NCBI GenBank assembly: GCA_024277915.1
Contig: JAJRUG010000173.1
Coordinates: 1-63,681 of the forward strand
Origin: Gammaproteobacteria bacterium
GTDB lineage: Bacteria > Pseudomonadota > Gammaproteobacteria > Steroidobacterales > GCA-2729495
Length of the DNA: 63,681 bases
Direction: 5' to 3'
Part shown: positions 17,499 through 25,778 of the stretch, one piece after another
Layout: each line of letters starts with the position of its first letter
Numbering within the stretch: position 1 is the first letter of the stretch
Program-made: the position numbers and the translations under genes
The notes under the pieces: model-generated
What the model was told of the DNA's origin: nothing
Database searches by the model: none
The model's input: the letters and a program-made list of their open reading frames with translations, nothing else

Positions 17499-18167
17499 AT
17501 GAATGAAAGGGTTGAAGACACGATTGCCCGAAGCAACCTTTATGGTCTCCTGGCCTTTGGGTTCGGCTACCCGGAGACGGATCAGCACGCACAGATTGTA
17601 GAGGGGGCATTTCAACTGGATGTCGTGCGTTGCATCACGCAGTGCATGCCCACAGAGGGAATCGATATCGATACCATAGCTGATGGCCTGAGAGATGTGG
17701 GCAGCAGGCTGGACGCCTTCGAGGCGGAATACCTGAATAGCTTTCATACTAATATGCCGACGCCGAGCGCATCACTGTATGAAAGCGACTACGTAAAAGG
17801 CAGCGACAAGCCCACCATTTTGCTGGAACTGAAGGCTTTCTATAAGAACTTCGGTCTTACTGTGGCTGAAAATTCCCGTGAACTCGAGGATAGCCTGACC
17901 GGTGAGCTGGAATTCATGCATTTTCTGGCTGCCAAGGAGGCTCAATCCCTGACCGAGGAGCTGAATGTTGAGCCTTACGTTTTGGCGCAAGATGATTTTC
18001 TATCTCGACATCTCGCGGCCTGGATACCGGAGTTTAGAAAGGACGTGGCGAAAAAGTCGATAATCACCTTCTACCGTACCCTGGCAGAGATTACCGAATT
18101 GCTTGTAGGATACGAAGCAGAAAGGCTGTCCCATGTCCGGTCGAGCCACCCCACCACCTGTCACTAG
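17499..18167 (+). CDS. pcrD: TorD-family chaperone for perchlorate reductase
   Basis: 222 residues, cytosolic and helical. The N-terminal part ARSNLYGLLAFGFGYPE and the central LELKAFYKNFGLTV...GELEFMHFLAAKEA follow the TorD/NarJ-like pattern. It should guard the Tat signal of PcrA and help load the Mo-bisPGD cofactor before export. It is 35 bp after pcrC (GAGGA at 17487-17491), and its last 35 bp overlap the following tetraheme cytochrome gene in another frame. Sequence similarity to the TorD copy at 11703-12431 is low by eye, so the two are not a recent duplication. Confidence 0.85.
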   Translation: MNERVEDTIARSNLYGLLAFGFGYPETDQHAQIVEGAFQLDVVRCITQCMPTEGIDIDTIADGLRDVGSRLDAFEAEYLNSFHTNMPTPSASLYESDYVKGSDKPTILLELKAFYKNFGLTVAENSRELEDSLTGELEFMHFLAAKEAQSLTEELNVEPYVLAQDDFLSRHLAAWIPEFRKDVAKKSIITFYRTLAEITELLVGYEAERLSHVRSSHPTTCH

Positions 18168-18741
18168 CCGTAAGCCGAGGTTCCTGGTTCGCTGGGGGAT
18201 TGCTCTTGGGCTGTGTCTGGTGGGCATCATTGGCTGGGGCTTGCTTAACGCCGTACTGGAGGCCACCAACAGTCTTGAATTCTGCATTTCCTGTCATGAG
18301 ATGCGCGACACAGTTTATGAGGAATACACCAGTACGGTTCACTACCAGAACCGGACCGGAATCCGTGCCAGCTGCTCGGATTGCCATGTCCCGCGACCAT
18401 GGTTCTCCAAGATCAGGCGCAAGATCCATGCGGTGAACGAGCTTTATTACTGGCTCACCGGCTCGATCAATACGCCGGAAAAGTTCGAAGCAAAACGCCT
18501 GGATCTGGCAACGCGGGTGTGGGAATCGATGCGCGACAACGACTCCCAGGAATGTCGTAACTGTCACACTTACGACGCCATGAGCAAGGAGACACAAACC
18601 CGAACCGCATGGCGCCGGCACCGCGAGGGGTCTGAAAAAGGAGAGACCTGCATCGATTGCCATAAAGGTATCGCCCACAAGGACATTTCCGACCTGTACG
18701 ATGACGGCACCGATGATGAACCCTGGGATGATGAGTCGTAG
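18133..18741 (+). CDS. NapC/NirT-family tetraheme quinol dehydrogenase
   Basis: 202 residues: one N-terminal transmembrane anchor (about 18-40) and a periplasmic domain with four heme motifs, CISCHE, CSDCH, CRNCH and CIDCH. This family oxidises membrane quinol and hands electrons to periplasmic reductases; known perchlorate islands carry such a quinol dehydrogenase beside pcrABCD and cld. It overlaps pcrD by 35 bp and is followed by a short hairpin, so it closes the operon. The acidic tail (DDGTDDEPWDDES) is a little unusual. It could feed PcrC, the monoheme cytochrome, or both. Confidence 0.88.
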   Translation: MSGRATPPPVTSRKPRFLVRWGIALGLCLVGIIGWGLLNAVLEATNSLEFCISCHEMRDTVYEEYTSTVHYQNRTGIRASCSDCHVPRPWFSKIRRKIHAVNELYYWLTGSINTPEKFEAKRLDLATRVWESMRDNDSQECRNCHTYDAMSKETQTRTAWRRHREGSEKGETCIDCHKGIAHKDISDLYDDGTDDEPWDDES

Positions 18742-18742
18742 G

Positions 18743-18765
18743 AGAGCCATATAAGCGGCTCTTTC
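18743..18765 (+). terminator. Possible terminator after the pcr operon
   Basis: AGAGCC, an 8-nt loop, GGCTCT and a short TTT. The stem is only 6 bp and the T-run is short, so it is weak, but the place right after the last operon gene and before a convergent gene fits. Confidence 0.4.
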
Positions 18766-18846
18766 CTCAAGCTGTCTGGCGCAGAATATTGATCGGCGCA
18801 AGTTCCGGCAGGTGGCTGTTCCCGTTCAGCGCGGCAGCGCGTGCCT

Positions 18847-20133
18847 TTAGCCAGTCCGCCTCATCGGCTGCTTTGTGCCGTAGGTCAAAGAACGCCATAA
18901 CCATTCAAACGGGCCGAACCGAAAGTGTCGCAACCAGATGCTGCTCCAGATGATTTCGATTGCCCAGATTGCCGCGACGATCAGATACAGGTAGTAACCG
19001 TTGATCTGCCCATACAGACCAAGACCAAAACTCAGGAATATAAAGGCGCACAATATCGACTGGGCAAGGTAGTTGGTCAGCGCCATCCTGCCGACCGCCA
19101 TCAGCTTGACCTTGATCCATTGCCCCCATCCCGCCAGGCAAAACAACAAAATCAGGCTCAGGTGCCCGGTTGCCATGGCGATCCGGCTGATGTCATAAGT
19201 CAGCATGGTTTGGGTTTTGATCAGTGGGTCGAAATCAGCTGCAATTGCAGTGGATGTTTCCCAGAAAGACAGCGGCAGGCCGATTCCGTAGCCGGCGATC
19301 AGCATGATGTAAATGTAACTCTTCGGCGATTTCAAAGTCAGAATGCCCATACGGTAGAACATCATTCCGATCAGCATTGCCGCCAGCGCATCAAGTAAAA
19401 ACCACTTGAAGCCAACAATGGTTTGCAGAATAAGACTGGAAATTGCCTGTTTTTTAAAAATTTCCGGAAAACTGCCCTCACTCATTATTCGAACAGATTC
19501 GAGTACCTTCTCATCGTTTGCATCGGGTCGGGCCTTTGCCAGCGCATCTGTCCATGCCTGCATTGCCTGCTCATCACCCGGGTTGTCACTCTGGGCGGTG
19601 AGATAACTTTGCTGCGCTTCCTTAAGCTGGTTAATTTCGATGATGCGAAAACTTGCCGGAACGAGCAGTGCAACGATAACGACAATAACAAGGGCACGGT
19701 TGCCGAGTTTTTGCAGCGGGAACAGCGCCAGTCCGCAGATGCCATAGATATAGAGAATGTCGGCAGGCCAGAGGAAAAAATAGGCATTCACCAAACCAAA
19801 CAGAACAAGCCACCCGGTGCGGCGGTAATAAATATTTTTCGCGCGATGAGCCTGGCTGCCTCTCATCAGCCGTTCAATAATCATCAATGCACCGGCCCCG
19901 AAGAGCATCGAAAACAGCGTACGCTGACTGCCTTCGAACAGCACCTGGACCATAAACCAGGTTTCCAGCGGCGCCCCGGAAAGATTGGCGATGGCGATCG
20001 GATAGTCCCAGATCAATCGTGGTCCCGCGGCAGACCAGATATTCATCAACAGAATGCCCAATACGGCTACGCCGCGGACAATATCAAGCGAGTCAATCCG
20101 GTCTGCGCCGGCGATGGGGCCATTTTGCAACAT
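18847..20133 (-). CDS. DUF418 (YeiB-like) inner-membrane protein
   Basis: 428 residues with about eight to ten hydrophobic spans. The N-terminal signature RIDSLDIVRGVAVLGILLMN and the C-terminal half (GRMALTNYLAQSILCAFIF, then IWSSIWLRHFRFGPFEWLWRSLTY) are hallmarks of the DUF418/YeiB family. Function unknown; acyl-transfer or transport roles have been suggested for relatives. It faces the pcr operon tail to tail and lies 1 bp downstream of a cysteine synthase gene on the same strand, which may be cotranscribed. Nothing links it to oxyanion respiration. Confidence 0.85.
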   Translation of the reverse strand: MLQNGPIAGADRIDSLDIVRGVAVLGILLMNIWSAAGPRLIWDYPIAIANLSGAPLETWFMVQVLFEGSQRTLFSMLFGAGALMIIERLMRGSQAHRAKNIYYRRTGWLVLFGLVNAYFFLWPADILYIYGICGLALFPLQKLGNRALVIVVIVALLVPASFRIIEINQLKEAQQSYLTAQSDNPGDEQAMQAWTDALAKARPDANDEKVLESVRIMSEGSFPEIFKKQAISSLILQTIVGFKWFLLDALAAMLIGMMFYRMGILTLKSPKSYIYIMLIAGYGIGLPLSFWETSTAIAADFDPLIKTQTMLTYDISRIAMATGHLSLILLFCLAGWGQWIKVKLMAVGRMALTNYLAQSILCAFIFLSFGLGLYGQINGYYLYLIVAAIWAIEIIWSSIWLRHFRFGPFEWLWRSLTYGTKQPMRRTG

Positions 20134-20134
20134 G

Positions 20135-21103
20135 CTAGCTTCCCGAAGCAGTTTGTTCGGCTAACCAGTCATCGTCCGAACCCTGTTCCAGGTCATCGAA
20201 CAGATAGGTGCTTAAGTAGCGTTCACCGGTATCCGGCAGCATCGCAAGGATGACCGACCCCGGCTCAACATCTTCAGCAAGCTTTAGCGCGGTCGCAAGC
20301 GTTGCACCGGCAGACAGGCCAACGAAAATTCCCTCTTCGCGCGCCAGATGCAGGGCAGTCGTTTTGCCGTCTTCGTCGTTTACCGGCACCAATTGATCAT
20401 GCACCTCGGTATTGAGCACATCGGGCAGAAAATCCGGTGTCCACCCCTGGATCTTGTGCGGTTGCCATTCATCGCCGCCGAGCATGGAAGCACCAGCGGG
20501 TTCCGTGGCGATAATTTTGATATCTGGCCGGGCCACTTTCAGCACTTCGCCCACACCGGTCAATGTACCGCCGGTTCCCCAGCCCGTGACCCAGTAGTCG
20601 AGCCGCCGCCCGGCGAAATCTTGCAGAATCTCAGGCCCTGTTGTCTGACGATGAAACGCAGGATTTGCCGGGTTTTCAAATTGACGCGCCAGAAACCAGC
20701 CGTTTTGTTCGGCCAGTTCTTCAGCCCTGCGTACCATTCCCGAACCGCGTTCAGCCGCGGGAGTGAGGATGACCTTTGCACCCAGTGCCCGCATGATCTG
20801 GCGTCGCTCGACAGAAAAAGTCTCTGCCATCGTCGCAACGAAAGGGTAACCCTTTGCCGCACAGACCATGGCCAACGCGATACCGGTATTACCCGAAGTC
20901 GCTTCAATAACTGTTTGTCCCGGCTGGATGGTTCCTTTTTGTTCGGCATCGTTGATAATCGCCAGCGCGAGACGATCTTTGACTGATCCCATGGGATTGA
21001 ACGACTCGACCTTGACGTAGATCTCAACCTTGTCCGGTGCCATTCGATTGAGCCGAACCACGGGTGTGTTACCAATGGTTTCAAGAATATTGTTGTAGAT
21101 CAT
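20135..21103 (-). CDS. cysM: Cysteine synthase (O-acetylserine sulfhydrylase)
   Basis: 322 residues from ATG 21103, preceded by AGGGAG; an upstream in-frame start would add 12 unlikely residues. Cytosolic PLP enzyme making L-cysteine from O-acetylserine and sulfide or thiosulfate. Motifs: NPMGSVKDRLA with the PLP lysine, EATSGNTGIALAM binding the substrate, and GWGTGGTLTG holding the PLP phosphate. The Glu/Arg-containing TMAETFSVERRQIMRALGA resembles CysM more than CysK, but the distinction is not certain. The acidic C-terminal tail (FDDLEQGSDDDWL) is slightly longer than usual. Confidence 0.88.
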   Translation of the reverse strand: MIYNNILETIGNTPVVRLNRMAPDKVEIYVKVESFNPMGSVKDRLALAIINDAEQKGTIQPGQTVIEATSGNTGIALAMVCAAKGYPFVATMAETFSVERRQIMRALGAKVILTPAAERGSGMVRRAEELAEQNGWFLARQFENPANPAFHRQTTGPEILQDFAGRRLDYWVTGWGTGGTLTGVGEVLKVARPDIKIIATEPAGASMLGGDEWQPHKIQGWTPDFLPDVLNTEVHDQLVPVNDEDGKTTALHLAREEGIFVGLSAGATLATALKLAEDVEPGSVILAMLPDTGERYLSTYLFDDLEQGSDDDWLAEQTASGS

Positions 21104-21265
21104 GATGATCTCCCTGTCCAGTTTGGTACATCCTAGCACCTGTGATTAAAGAGGCGATTATTGAACGGAGCCTGACCACGGTATAGCTGTAATCACCGAG
21201 ATTTAATCTCGAATCAGTATCTGACCCCAGCGCCATCTCCCCGATACACAAACCTGGCGGCAAAC

Positions 21266-21358
21266 CCCGGCATCGCCTGTCCGATCCCTTTTTGAAGGAA
21301 ATAAAGCGGACCGCAGGGAGCCATTCCGTCAAAAAGGGATCGGACAGGCGATGCCGGG
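21266..21358. repeat. Hairpin A: 30-bp perfect inverted repeat
   Basis: Arms 21266-21295 and 21329-21358 are perfect reverse complements over 30 bp. The 33-nt loop contains the 23-nt sequence at 21302-21324 (starts TAAAGCGG, ends GAGCCAT) that recurs in reverse orientation in hairpin B. The stem sequence differs from that of hairpin B. Confidence 0.97.
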
Positions 21359-21419
21359 CCATTGGCACCATGATTCAAACCGGTGTGTGATCCACACAAA
21401 CGCTAAGGCGGTGTATCCC

Positions 21420-21504
21420 GAGGCCAGGTGCTGCTGACCTTTGCCGCGGATGGCTCCCTGCGGTCCGCTTTACTCCGCCGCAAAGGTCAGCAGCACCTGG
21501 CCTC
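21420..21504. repeat. Hairpin B: 25-bp perfect inverted repeat with shared loop
   Basis: Arms 21420-21444 and 21480-21504 are perfect reverse complements over 25 bp. The loop holds, at 21450-21472, the exact reverse complement of the 23-nt loop core of hairpin A. So the loops are conserved and the stems are not, which suggests a small mobile palindromic element family rather than terminators. Confidence 0.97.
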
Positions 21505-21585
21505 TGACATCAACGTTAAATTTCAGGTTCCGAGCGAGTATTCTGATGGCAAGATATAGCAGAATGAAATAACAGGAGGTGTGGT

Positions 21586-22719
21586 ATGGCTGTTTCGATC
21601 ACCAGAAGAACGCTGCTCGCAGGATCACAATTAGTGTTTGCCGGTGCAGCAGCCGGGCTGATGCCATCACAGGTTCTGGCTCAGTCGAGGCCGCAGAGCC
21701 GCTCTGACAGACAGATCCGGGATGGACTGATCCGGTTATCAGCCAATGAGAATCCCTATGGTCCTTCGGCAAGCGCGGTGGAAGCACTTGCTGAGGCAAT
21801 TCCTGATTCATGGAAGTACACGGTTCGTCAGGATCAGCAACTGAAGAAGCTGATCGCAGCACAGGAAGGTGTGAGTCCCGCGCACATCATGATCGGGGCA
21901 GGCTCCGGGGAAATTCTTCGTATCGCCGCACTGATTTATTGCCGGAATGACAGGGAAGTGATCGCCGCACGACCAACATTTACATTCCTGCAAACCTACG
22001 CCCGAAACCTGGGGGCACGAGTTATCGAGGTCGATCTTGATTCAGACATGCGTCACGACCTGGCTTCCATGGCCAGTCGGGTATCTGCGGCAACCGGTCT
22101 CGTCCTGGTCTGTAATCCGAATAATCCAACCGGAACCATGATTGAGGGCGTGGAGATGCGTCCTTTTATCTCTGAGGTATCGCGCCAGACAACAGTCGTG
22201 GTTGATGAAGCGTATCTGGATCTGTCGGAGGATCTTGCTGAACATACTGCGGTCGGGAATGTGCGTGCTGGTGAGAATGTCATCGTCAGCCGTACCTTTT
22301 CCAAACTCCACGGGTTGGCGGGACTGCGTATCGGCTATGCAATCGCACAACCTGAGACTATCAAACAGTTTGAGCGTTATCGTATGTCGATCCTGAACAT
22401 CGCGGGACTGCGAGCAGCGATGGCAAGTTACCAGGACAGGGGGTTCCAGCAGTTCAGCCGGATGAAAATCCGGGAATCTGTTGAGCTCGTTTACGGTGCC
22501 TGCAGGGATGCGGGTCTGGCCTATGTGCCATCCCGTGGAAATTTTGTTCTGTTTGATACCGGGAGTTCGGTCAAAGCCTTCAGAGCCGCAATGCGTACCA
22601 GGGGCGTCCTTGTTGGCAGGAGCTATGCACCGTACGATAGCTGGTGCCGGGTCAGCATGGGTACGGTAGAACAGATGAAAGTATTCGCTGATGCTACACA
22701 GGAGTATTTCAAGGCATGA
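21586..22719 (+). CDS. Exported HisC-like PLP aminotransferase
   Basis: 377 residues. A twin-arginine-like leader (SITRRTLLAGS, hydrophobic to about residue 33, ending VLAQ) precedes a class I/II aminotransferase of the histidinol-phosphate aminotransferase type: LSANENPYGPS, CNPNNPTGT, VVDEAYLDL and the PLP lysine in SRTFSKLHGLAGLRIGY. Most relatives are cytosolic, so the Tat-type signal is notable: a PLP enzyme folded with its cofactor and sent to the periplasm. Substrate unknown. It overlaps a small membrane-protein gene by 4 bp. Confidence 0.82.
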   Translation: MAVSITRRTLLAGSQLVFAGAAAGLMPSQVLAQSRPQSRSDRQIRDGLIRLSANENPYGPSASAVEALAEAIPDSWKYTVRQDQQLKKLIAAQEGVSPAHIMIGAGSGEILRIAALIYCRNDREVIAARPTFTFLQTYARNLGARVIEVDLDSDMRHDLASMASRVSAATGLVLVCNPNNPTGTMIEGVEMRPFISEVSRQTTVVVDEAYLDLSEDLAEHTAVGNVRAGENVIVSRTFSKLHGLAGLRIGYAIAQPETIKQFERYRMSILNIAGLRAAMASYQDRGFQQFSRMKIRESVELVYGACRDAGLAYVPSRGNFVLFDTGSSVKAFRAAMRTRGVLVGRSYAPYDSWCRVSMGTVEQMKVFADATQEYFKA

Positions 22720-22904
22720 AAGAGACGGTTCTTTACACGTTGGCGGCGATTGCGCTTTATTTTCTGTCGGACTGGCTGCTCAACCGAATGGAGGTGGCGG
22801 CAGGAAAGCGGTTTGAGAAACGAAGCCTGATTTTCTTCGCTATTTTGCTCACTCTGGCGCTCACCAGTTTTGCGCTGATTCGGCAGTATACGGGTTTGTC
22901 CTGA
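22716..22904 (+). CDS. Small two-span membrane protein
   Basis: 62 residues with two hydrophobic segments (about 5-20 and 38-58) separated by a basic loop (AAGKRFEKR). It starts inside the stop of the aminotransferase gene (ATGA overlap), so it is probably translated with it. No family recognised; no function proposed. Confidence 0.65.
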   Translation: MKETVLYTLAAIALYFLSDWLLNRMEVAAGKRFEKRSLIFFAILLTLALTSFALIRQYTGLS

Positions 22905-23138
22905 TCCGGCCGAGGTTTATCCTGATTCTATTAGTGTTTTCCCTGTTTTACCGTCACCCACGGCATAGTGTGTACATCGCCGGGACAGGAATCGTGCGTG
23001 TGCTCTGCTTTGCTGGAACCAACAAGAGAGGTTTGCAATAGTTGATTTTGGTGGCTCACCGGCTGGCCGGATGCTATTAAAGATGTGAATCACTCTGAGC
23101 GGGTTGTTGATAACTCCAAGCACTGATGGGTGATAACT

Positions 23139-24725
23139 ATGAAGAAACTACTAACTGTTTCAGCAATTCTTACAGCTGGACTTTCTTTGGCGGGCTGGGC
23201 AACGGCGGGTGCAGCAGAACTGCAGCCGGTACCCGAAATGACCGAACAAGAGCTTACGACGGCACAGTTTATCTATTTTGACAGGTGTTCCGGTTGCCAC
23301 GGTGCTCTGAGAAAAGGTGCGACCGGGAAAAACATCACCCCCGCAAGCACCCGGAAAAAGACTCTGGCCGCTCTGGAAAAGATCCTGTATGAAGGCACAG
23401 ATGACGGTATGCCTGGTTGGGGCAAGGACGGGTTTATGACCCGCGCCGAGACCAAACTCATGGCGCGATACGTCCAGGTTGAAGTCCCGGAACCGCCCGA
23501 GTGGAACATGAAGGAGATGAAAGAATCCTGGAAGGTTCATGTGCCGGTTGCGGACAGACCCACCAAGCCACCTGCAGCAAACTGGCAGAACTACTTCGGT
23601 GTGGTTCTCAGGGATGTGGGCAAGGTTGTGATCATTGATGGCGACACCAAGGAAATCCTGAACACCATTGACTCCGGTTTTGCGACCCATATCCTCCGGA
23701 CATCCCTTTCCGGCCGGTATATGTATGCCATCGGTCGTGACGGCAAGGCGACCATGATGGATATGTGGGCCAGCCCGCCCAATCTGGTTGCCGAGGTCAG
23801 GACCGGAATCGATGCCCGGTCTATCGACACCAGCAAGTACAAGGGCTTTGAGGACAAGTATGCGGTTGTCGGCAACTATTGGCCGCCACACTACGTCGTA
23901 CTGGAAGGTGATACGCTTGAGCCATTGAAGGTTGTGGGTACCCGGGGCTACACATACGATACCAATGAGTATCGGGATGAGACGCGGGTTGCTTCGATCG
24001 TTGCTTCACACAATGCGCCCGAGTGGGTTCTTACCCTCAAGGAAACCGGTGTGGTTCTGCTGGTCGATTACAGCAGGATGGGGGACGATACCATCATCGA
24101 GACCAAGATCAACGCCGAGCGCTTCCTTCATGACGGTGGCTGGGATTCTACCAAGAGGTATTTCCTGGTAGCGGCCAATGCGCGGGATACGATCTCCGTT
24201 ATCGATACCGTGGACAAGAAGCTGGTTGCGAACATCATTACGGGCACCAAGCCGCATCCGGGCAGGGGCGCCAACTGGGTTGATCCCGAGTTCGGTAACG
24301 TCTGGGCGACAGTACATCTCGGCGAAGGTCTGGTTTCCATCATCAGCACTGACCCATCGAAGGACTATGCCTGGACGGTTGTCAGGGAATGGGAACTGGA
24401 TGGTAATTCTCTTTTCATCAAGACGCATCCGAACAGCACTAATGTTTATTGTGACAACACAATTAACCAGAACAAGTCCAATGTTCTTACTGTGTTTGAT
24501 ATGAACAAGCCGGATGCCAAGCCCAGGGAGATCGTCTTCGATAAGAAGGTTGTCCATATGGAGTTCAATAAAGCCGGTGACGAGGTCTGGATCTCTCTTT
24601 GGGATAAAGATGGTGAAGTCGTCATCCTGGATGACAAGACCCTGAAGGTGAAGAAAAGAGTGAAAGGCCTGCATACGCCTACAGGCAAGTTTAATGTCTA
24701 CAACACGATGAATGACATTTACTGA
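23139..24725 (+). CDS. nirS: Cytochrome cd1 nitrite reductase
   Basis: 528 residues from ATG 23139. Periplasmic enzyme reducing nitrite to NO. A signal peptide (about 1-26) precedes a cytochrome c domain with CSGCH (Cys50, Cys53, His54). The eight-bladed d1 propeller contains the family landmarks: FATHILR (d1 heme His), IVASHNAPEW and FLHDGGWDS (active-site His pair), PHPGRGANW, SLFIKTHPNS and the ending TPTGKFNVYNT. These match NirS rather than NirN or NirF, since both catalytic His positions and the c-heme domain are kept. It is slightly shorter than Pseudomonas NirS. No d1-heme synthesis genes (nirF, D, L, G, H, J) lie in the window. It is transcribed alone, closed by a strong terminator. 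It would supply NO to the Nod-like protein. Confidence 0.88.
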   Translation: MKKLLTVSAILTAGLSLAGWATAGAAELQPVPEMTEQELTTAQFIYFDRCSGCHGALRKGATGKNITPASTRKKTLAALEKILYEGTDDGMPGWGKDGFMTRAETKLMARYVQVEVPEPPEWNMKEMKESWKVHVPVADRPTKPPAANWQNYFGVVLRDVGKVVIIDGDTKEILNTIDSGFATHILRTSLSGRYMYAIGRDGKATMMDMWASPPNLVAEVRTGIDARSIDTSKYKGFEDKYAVVGNYWPPHYVVLEGDTLEPLKVVGTRGYTYDTNEYRDETRVASIVASHNAPEWVLTLKETGVVLLVDYSRMGDDTIIETKINAERFLHDGGWDSTKRYFLVAANARDTISVIDTVDKKLVANIITGTKPHPGRGANWVDPEFGNVWATVHLGEGLVSIISTDPSKDYAWTVVREWELDGNSLFIKTHPNSTNVYCDNTINQNKSNVLTVFDMNKPDAKPREIVFDKKVVHMEFNKAGDEVWISLWDKDGEVVILDDKTLKVKKRVKGLHTPTGKFNVYNTMNDIY

Positions 24726-24752
24726 CAAGCGCCCGGTAGGTCATCCTAAAAT

Positions 24753-24788
24753 AAAGGGGCTGGGCAGTTTCTCAGCCCCTTTTCTTTT
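24753..24788 (+). terminator. Rho-independent terminator after nirS
   Basis: AAAGGGGCTG and CAGCCCCTTT form a 10-bp stem with a 10-nt loop, followed by a T-rich run (TTTTCTTTT). It separates nirS from the following cytochrome/Fe-S operon. Confidence 0.88.
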
Positions 24789-24806
24789 GAACAGAGGTAG
24801 TAGAGT

Positions 24807-25244
24807 ATGAATCGAACAGGTATTGCTTTTTTTGTACTGGGCTTTATTTTTCTTGTCGCTGCCGGCACAAGTTCAGCAGAGGAATTTGAGATTCCGGATG
24901 CCCCGCAAGAATACCTCGATATGGAAAACCCTATTGACGAAGATGATGTCGATGAGGATTTCATCAAGAAAACCCACAGGCTTTACAAGAGCAAATGTCG
25001 CAAGTGTCACGGTACTGAGGGAGACGGCGAGGGATCCGCTGCCGAGGACATAGAAATCAAGCCTACTGCGCTCAATGCCCCGGGTTATCTCGAAGGAAGG
25101 GAAGACGGGCAGCTGTTCTGGGTCACTATGTACGGAGTCGAAGGTACTGAAATGGAGGGGTTCGGCCCTGAATCTGACGCCGGTCTTTCCGAGGAAAAAA
25201 TATGGCAGCTGATAAGTTATATGCGTGCCAAATTTACCCAATAA
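24807..25244 (+). CDS. Small periplasmic cytochrome c (copy 1)
   Basis: 145 residues. Signal peptide ending near SSAEE, an acidic linker (DEDDVDEDF), then one heme motif in YKSKCRKCHGTEGDGEG (about 67-71). The C-terminal half has candidate axial Met residues (VTMYGVEGTEMEGFGP). The region around the heme is closely similar to the next gene: DEDFIKK versus DEDFLKK, KCRKCHG, KPTALNAPGYL versus KPTAFNAPGYL, GLSEEKIW. This points to tandem duplication. It starts the operon that leads to the Fe-S / NrfD / molybdenum complex and is a likely electron carrier for it or for NirS. Confidence 0.85.
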   Translation: MNRTGIAFFVLGFIFLVAAGTSSAEEFEIPDAPQEYLDMENPIDEDDVDEDFIKKTHRLYKSKCRKCHGTEGDGEGSAAEDIEIKPTALNAPGYLEGREDGQLFWVTMYGVEGTEMEGFGPESDAGLSEEKIWQLISYMRAKFTQ

Positions 25245-25300
25245 TAAAGGTGTGCCCGCCTGAATATCATCCATACGCTCTCGTTGTGGAGCGGTACAGG

Positions 25301-25723
25301 ATGTGCGGGCTATTTGTTTTGATCATTCTTTTTGCTGCCACTGCGGCAGTTGCAGGGGGGGAGCACCAGATCCCCAAAGCACCGTCCGGGTACCTTGATA
25401 TGGTCAGTCCTGTCAACTACAACGAGGTTGATGAGGATTTTCTCAAGAAAGCCGGCAAGCTTTACAAAAGAAAGTGTCGCAAGTGCCATGGTGTGAATGG
25501 GGATGGTAACGGATCCAAGGCCGAGTATTTCGTGATCAAACCAACGGCATTCAACGCTCCCGGTTATCTTGCACAGAGGAAGGACGGGCAACTCTTCTGG
25601 ATCATGATGAACGGGAGCGAAGGTACCGAGATGGTGCCGGTGGGCCCTGACTCCGATGTCGGCCTCTCCGAGGAAAAGATCTGGGAATTGATTGCTTATA
25701 TACGCAACAGGTTTGGCAGATAG
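25301..25723 (+). CDS. Small periplasmic cytochrome c (copy 2)
   Basis: 140 residues from ATG 25301 (GGAG at 25288-25291). The longer reading from 25202 overlaps copy 1 and lacks a signal at its N-terminus, so I reject it. Signal peptide (CGLFVLIILFAATAAVAGG), one heme in YKRKCRKCHGVNGDGNG, and the same C-terminal pattern as copy 1 (KDGQLFWIMMNGSEGTEM). Copy 2 is more basic near its end. The two copies have diverged enough that they may have different partners. Confidence 0.83.
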   Translation: MCGLFVLIILFAATAAVAGGEHQIPKAPSGYLDMVSPVNYNEVDEDFLKKAGKLYKRKCRKCHGVNGDGNGSKAEYFVIKPTAFNAPGYLAQRKDGQLFWIMMNGSEGTEMVPVGPDSDVGLSEEKIWELIAYIRNRFGR

Positions 25724-25778
25724 GGGTGGATCGGAAAAGGCAGAGTCAGCATCGCTGAAATAACCAGGGAAAAGAATT

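Larger units (their letters stand above)
21104..21585. other. 482-bp intergenic region carrying two large hairpins
   Basis: No credible gene. The space between divergent cysM and the exported aminotransferase is filled mainly by two long inverted repeats (21266-21358 and 21420-21504). Small open frames inside are by-products of the palindromes. The aminotransferase has a clean ribosome-binding site (AGGAGG, about 21572-21577). Confidence 0.8.

Noticed and set aside
11703-18167. Recent duplication of the two reductase sets
   Set aside because: The alpha, beta and TorD pairs differ strongly in sequence and length, so they were probably brought together rather than duplicated here.
21214-21399. 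Small ORFs within the twin hairpins
   Set aside because: They are read through palindromes and have no ribosome-binding sites or recognisable content.
23103-23120. FNR-like half-site TTGATAACTCCAA upstream of nirS
   Set aside because: Only one half fits and it lies too close to the start codon for a normal activator position.
25202-25300. Longer N-terminus of the second small cytochrome c
   Set aside because: It overlaps the first copy and would bury the signal peptide; ATG 25301 gives a proper signal and ribosome-binding site.
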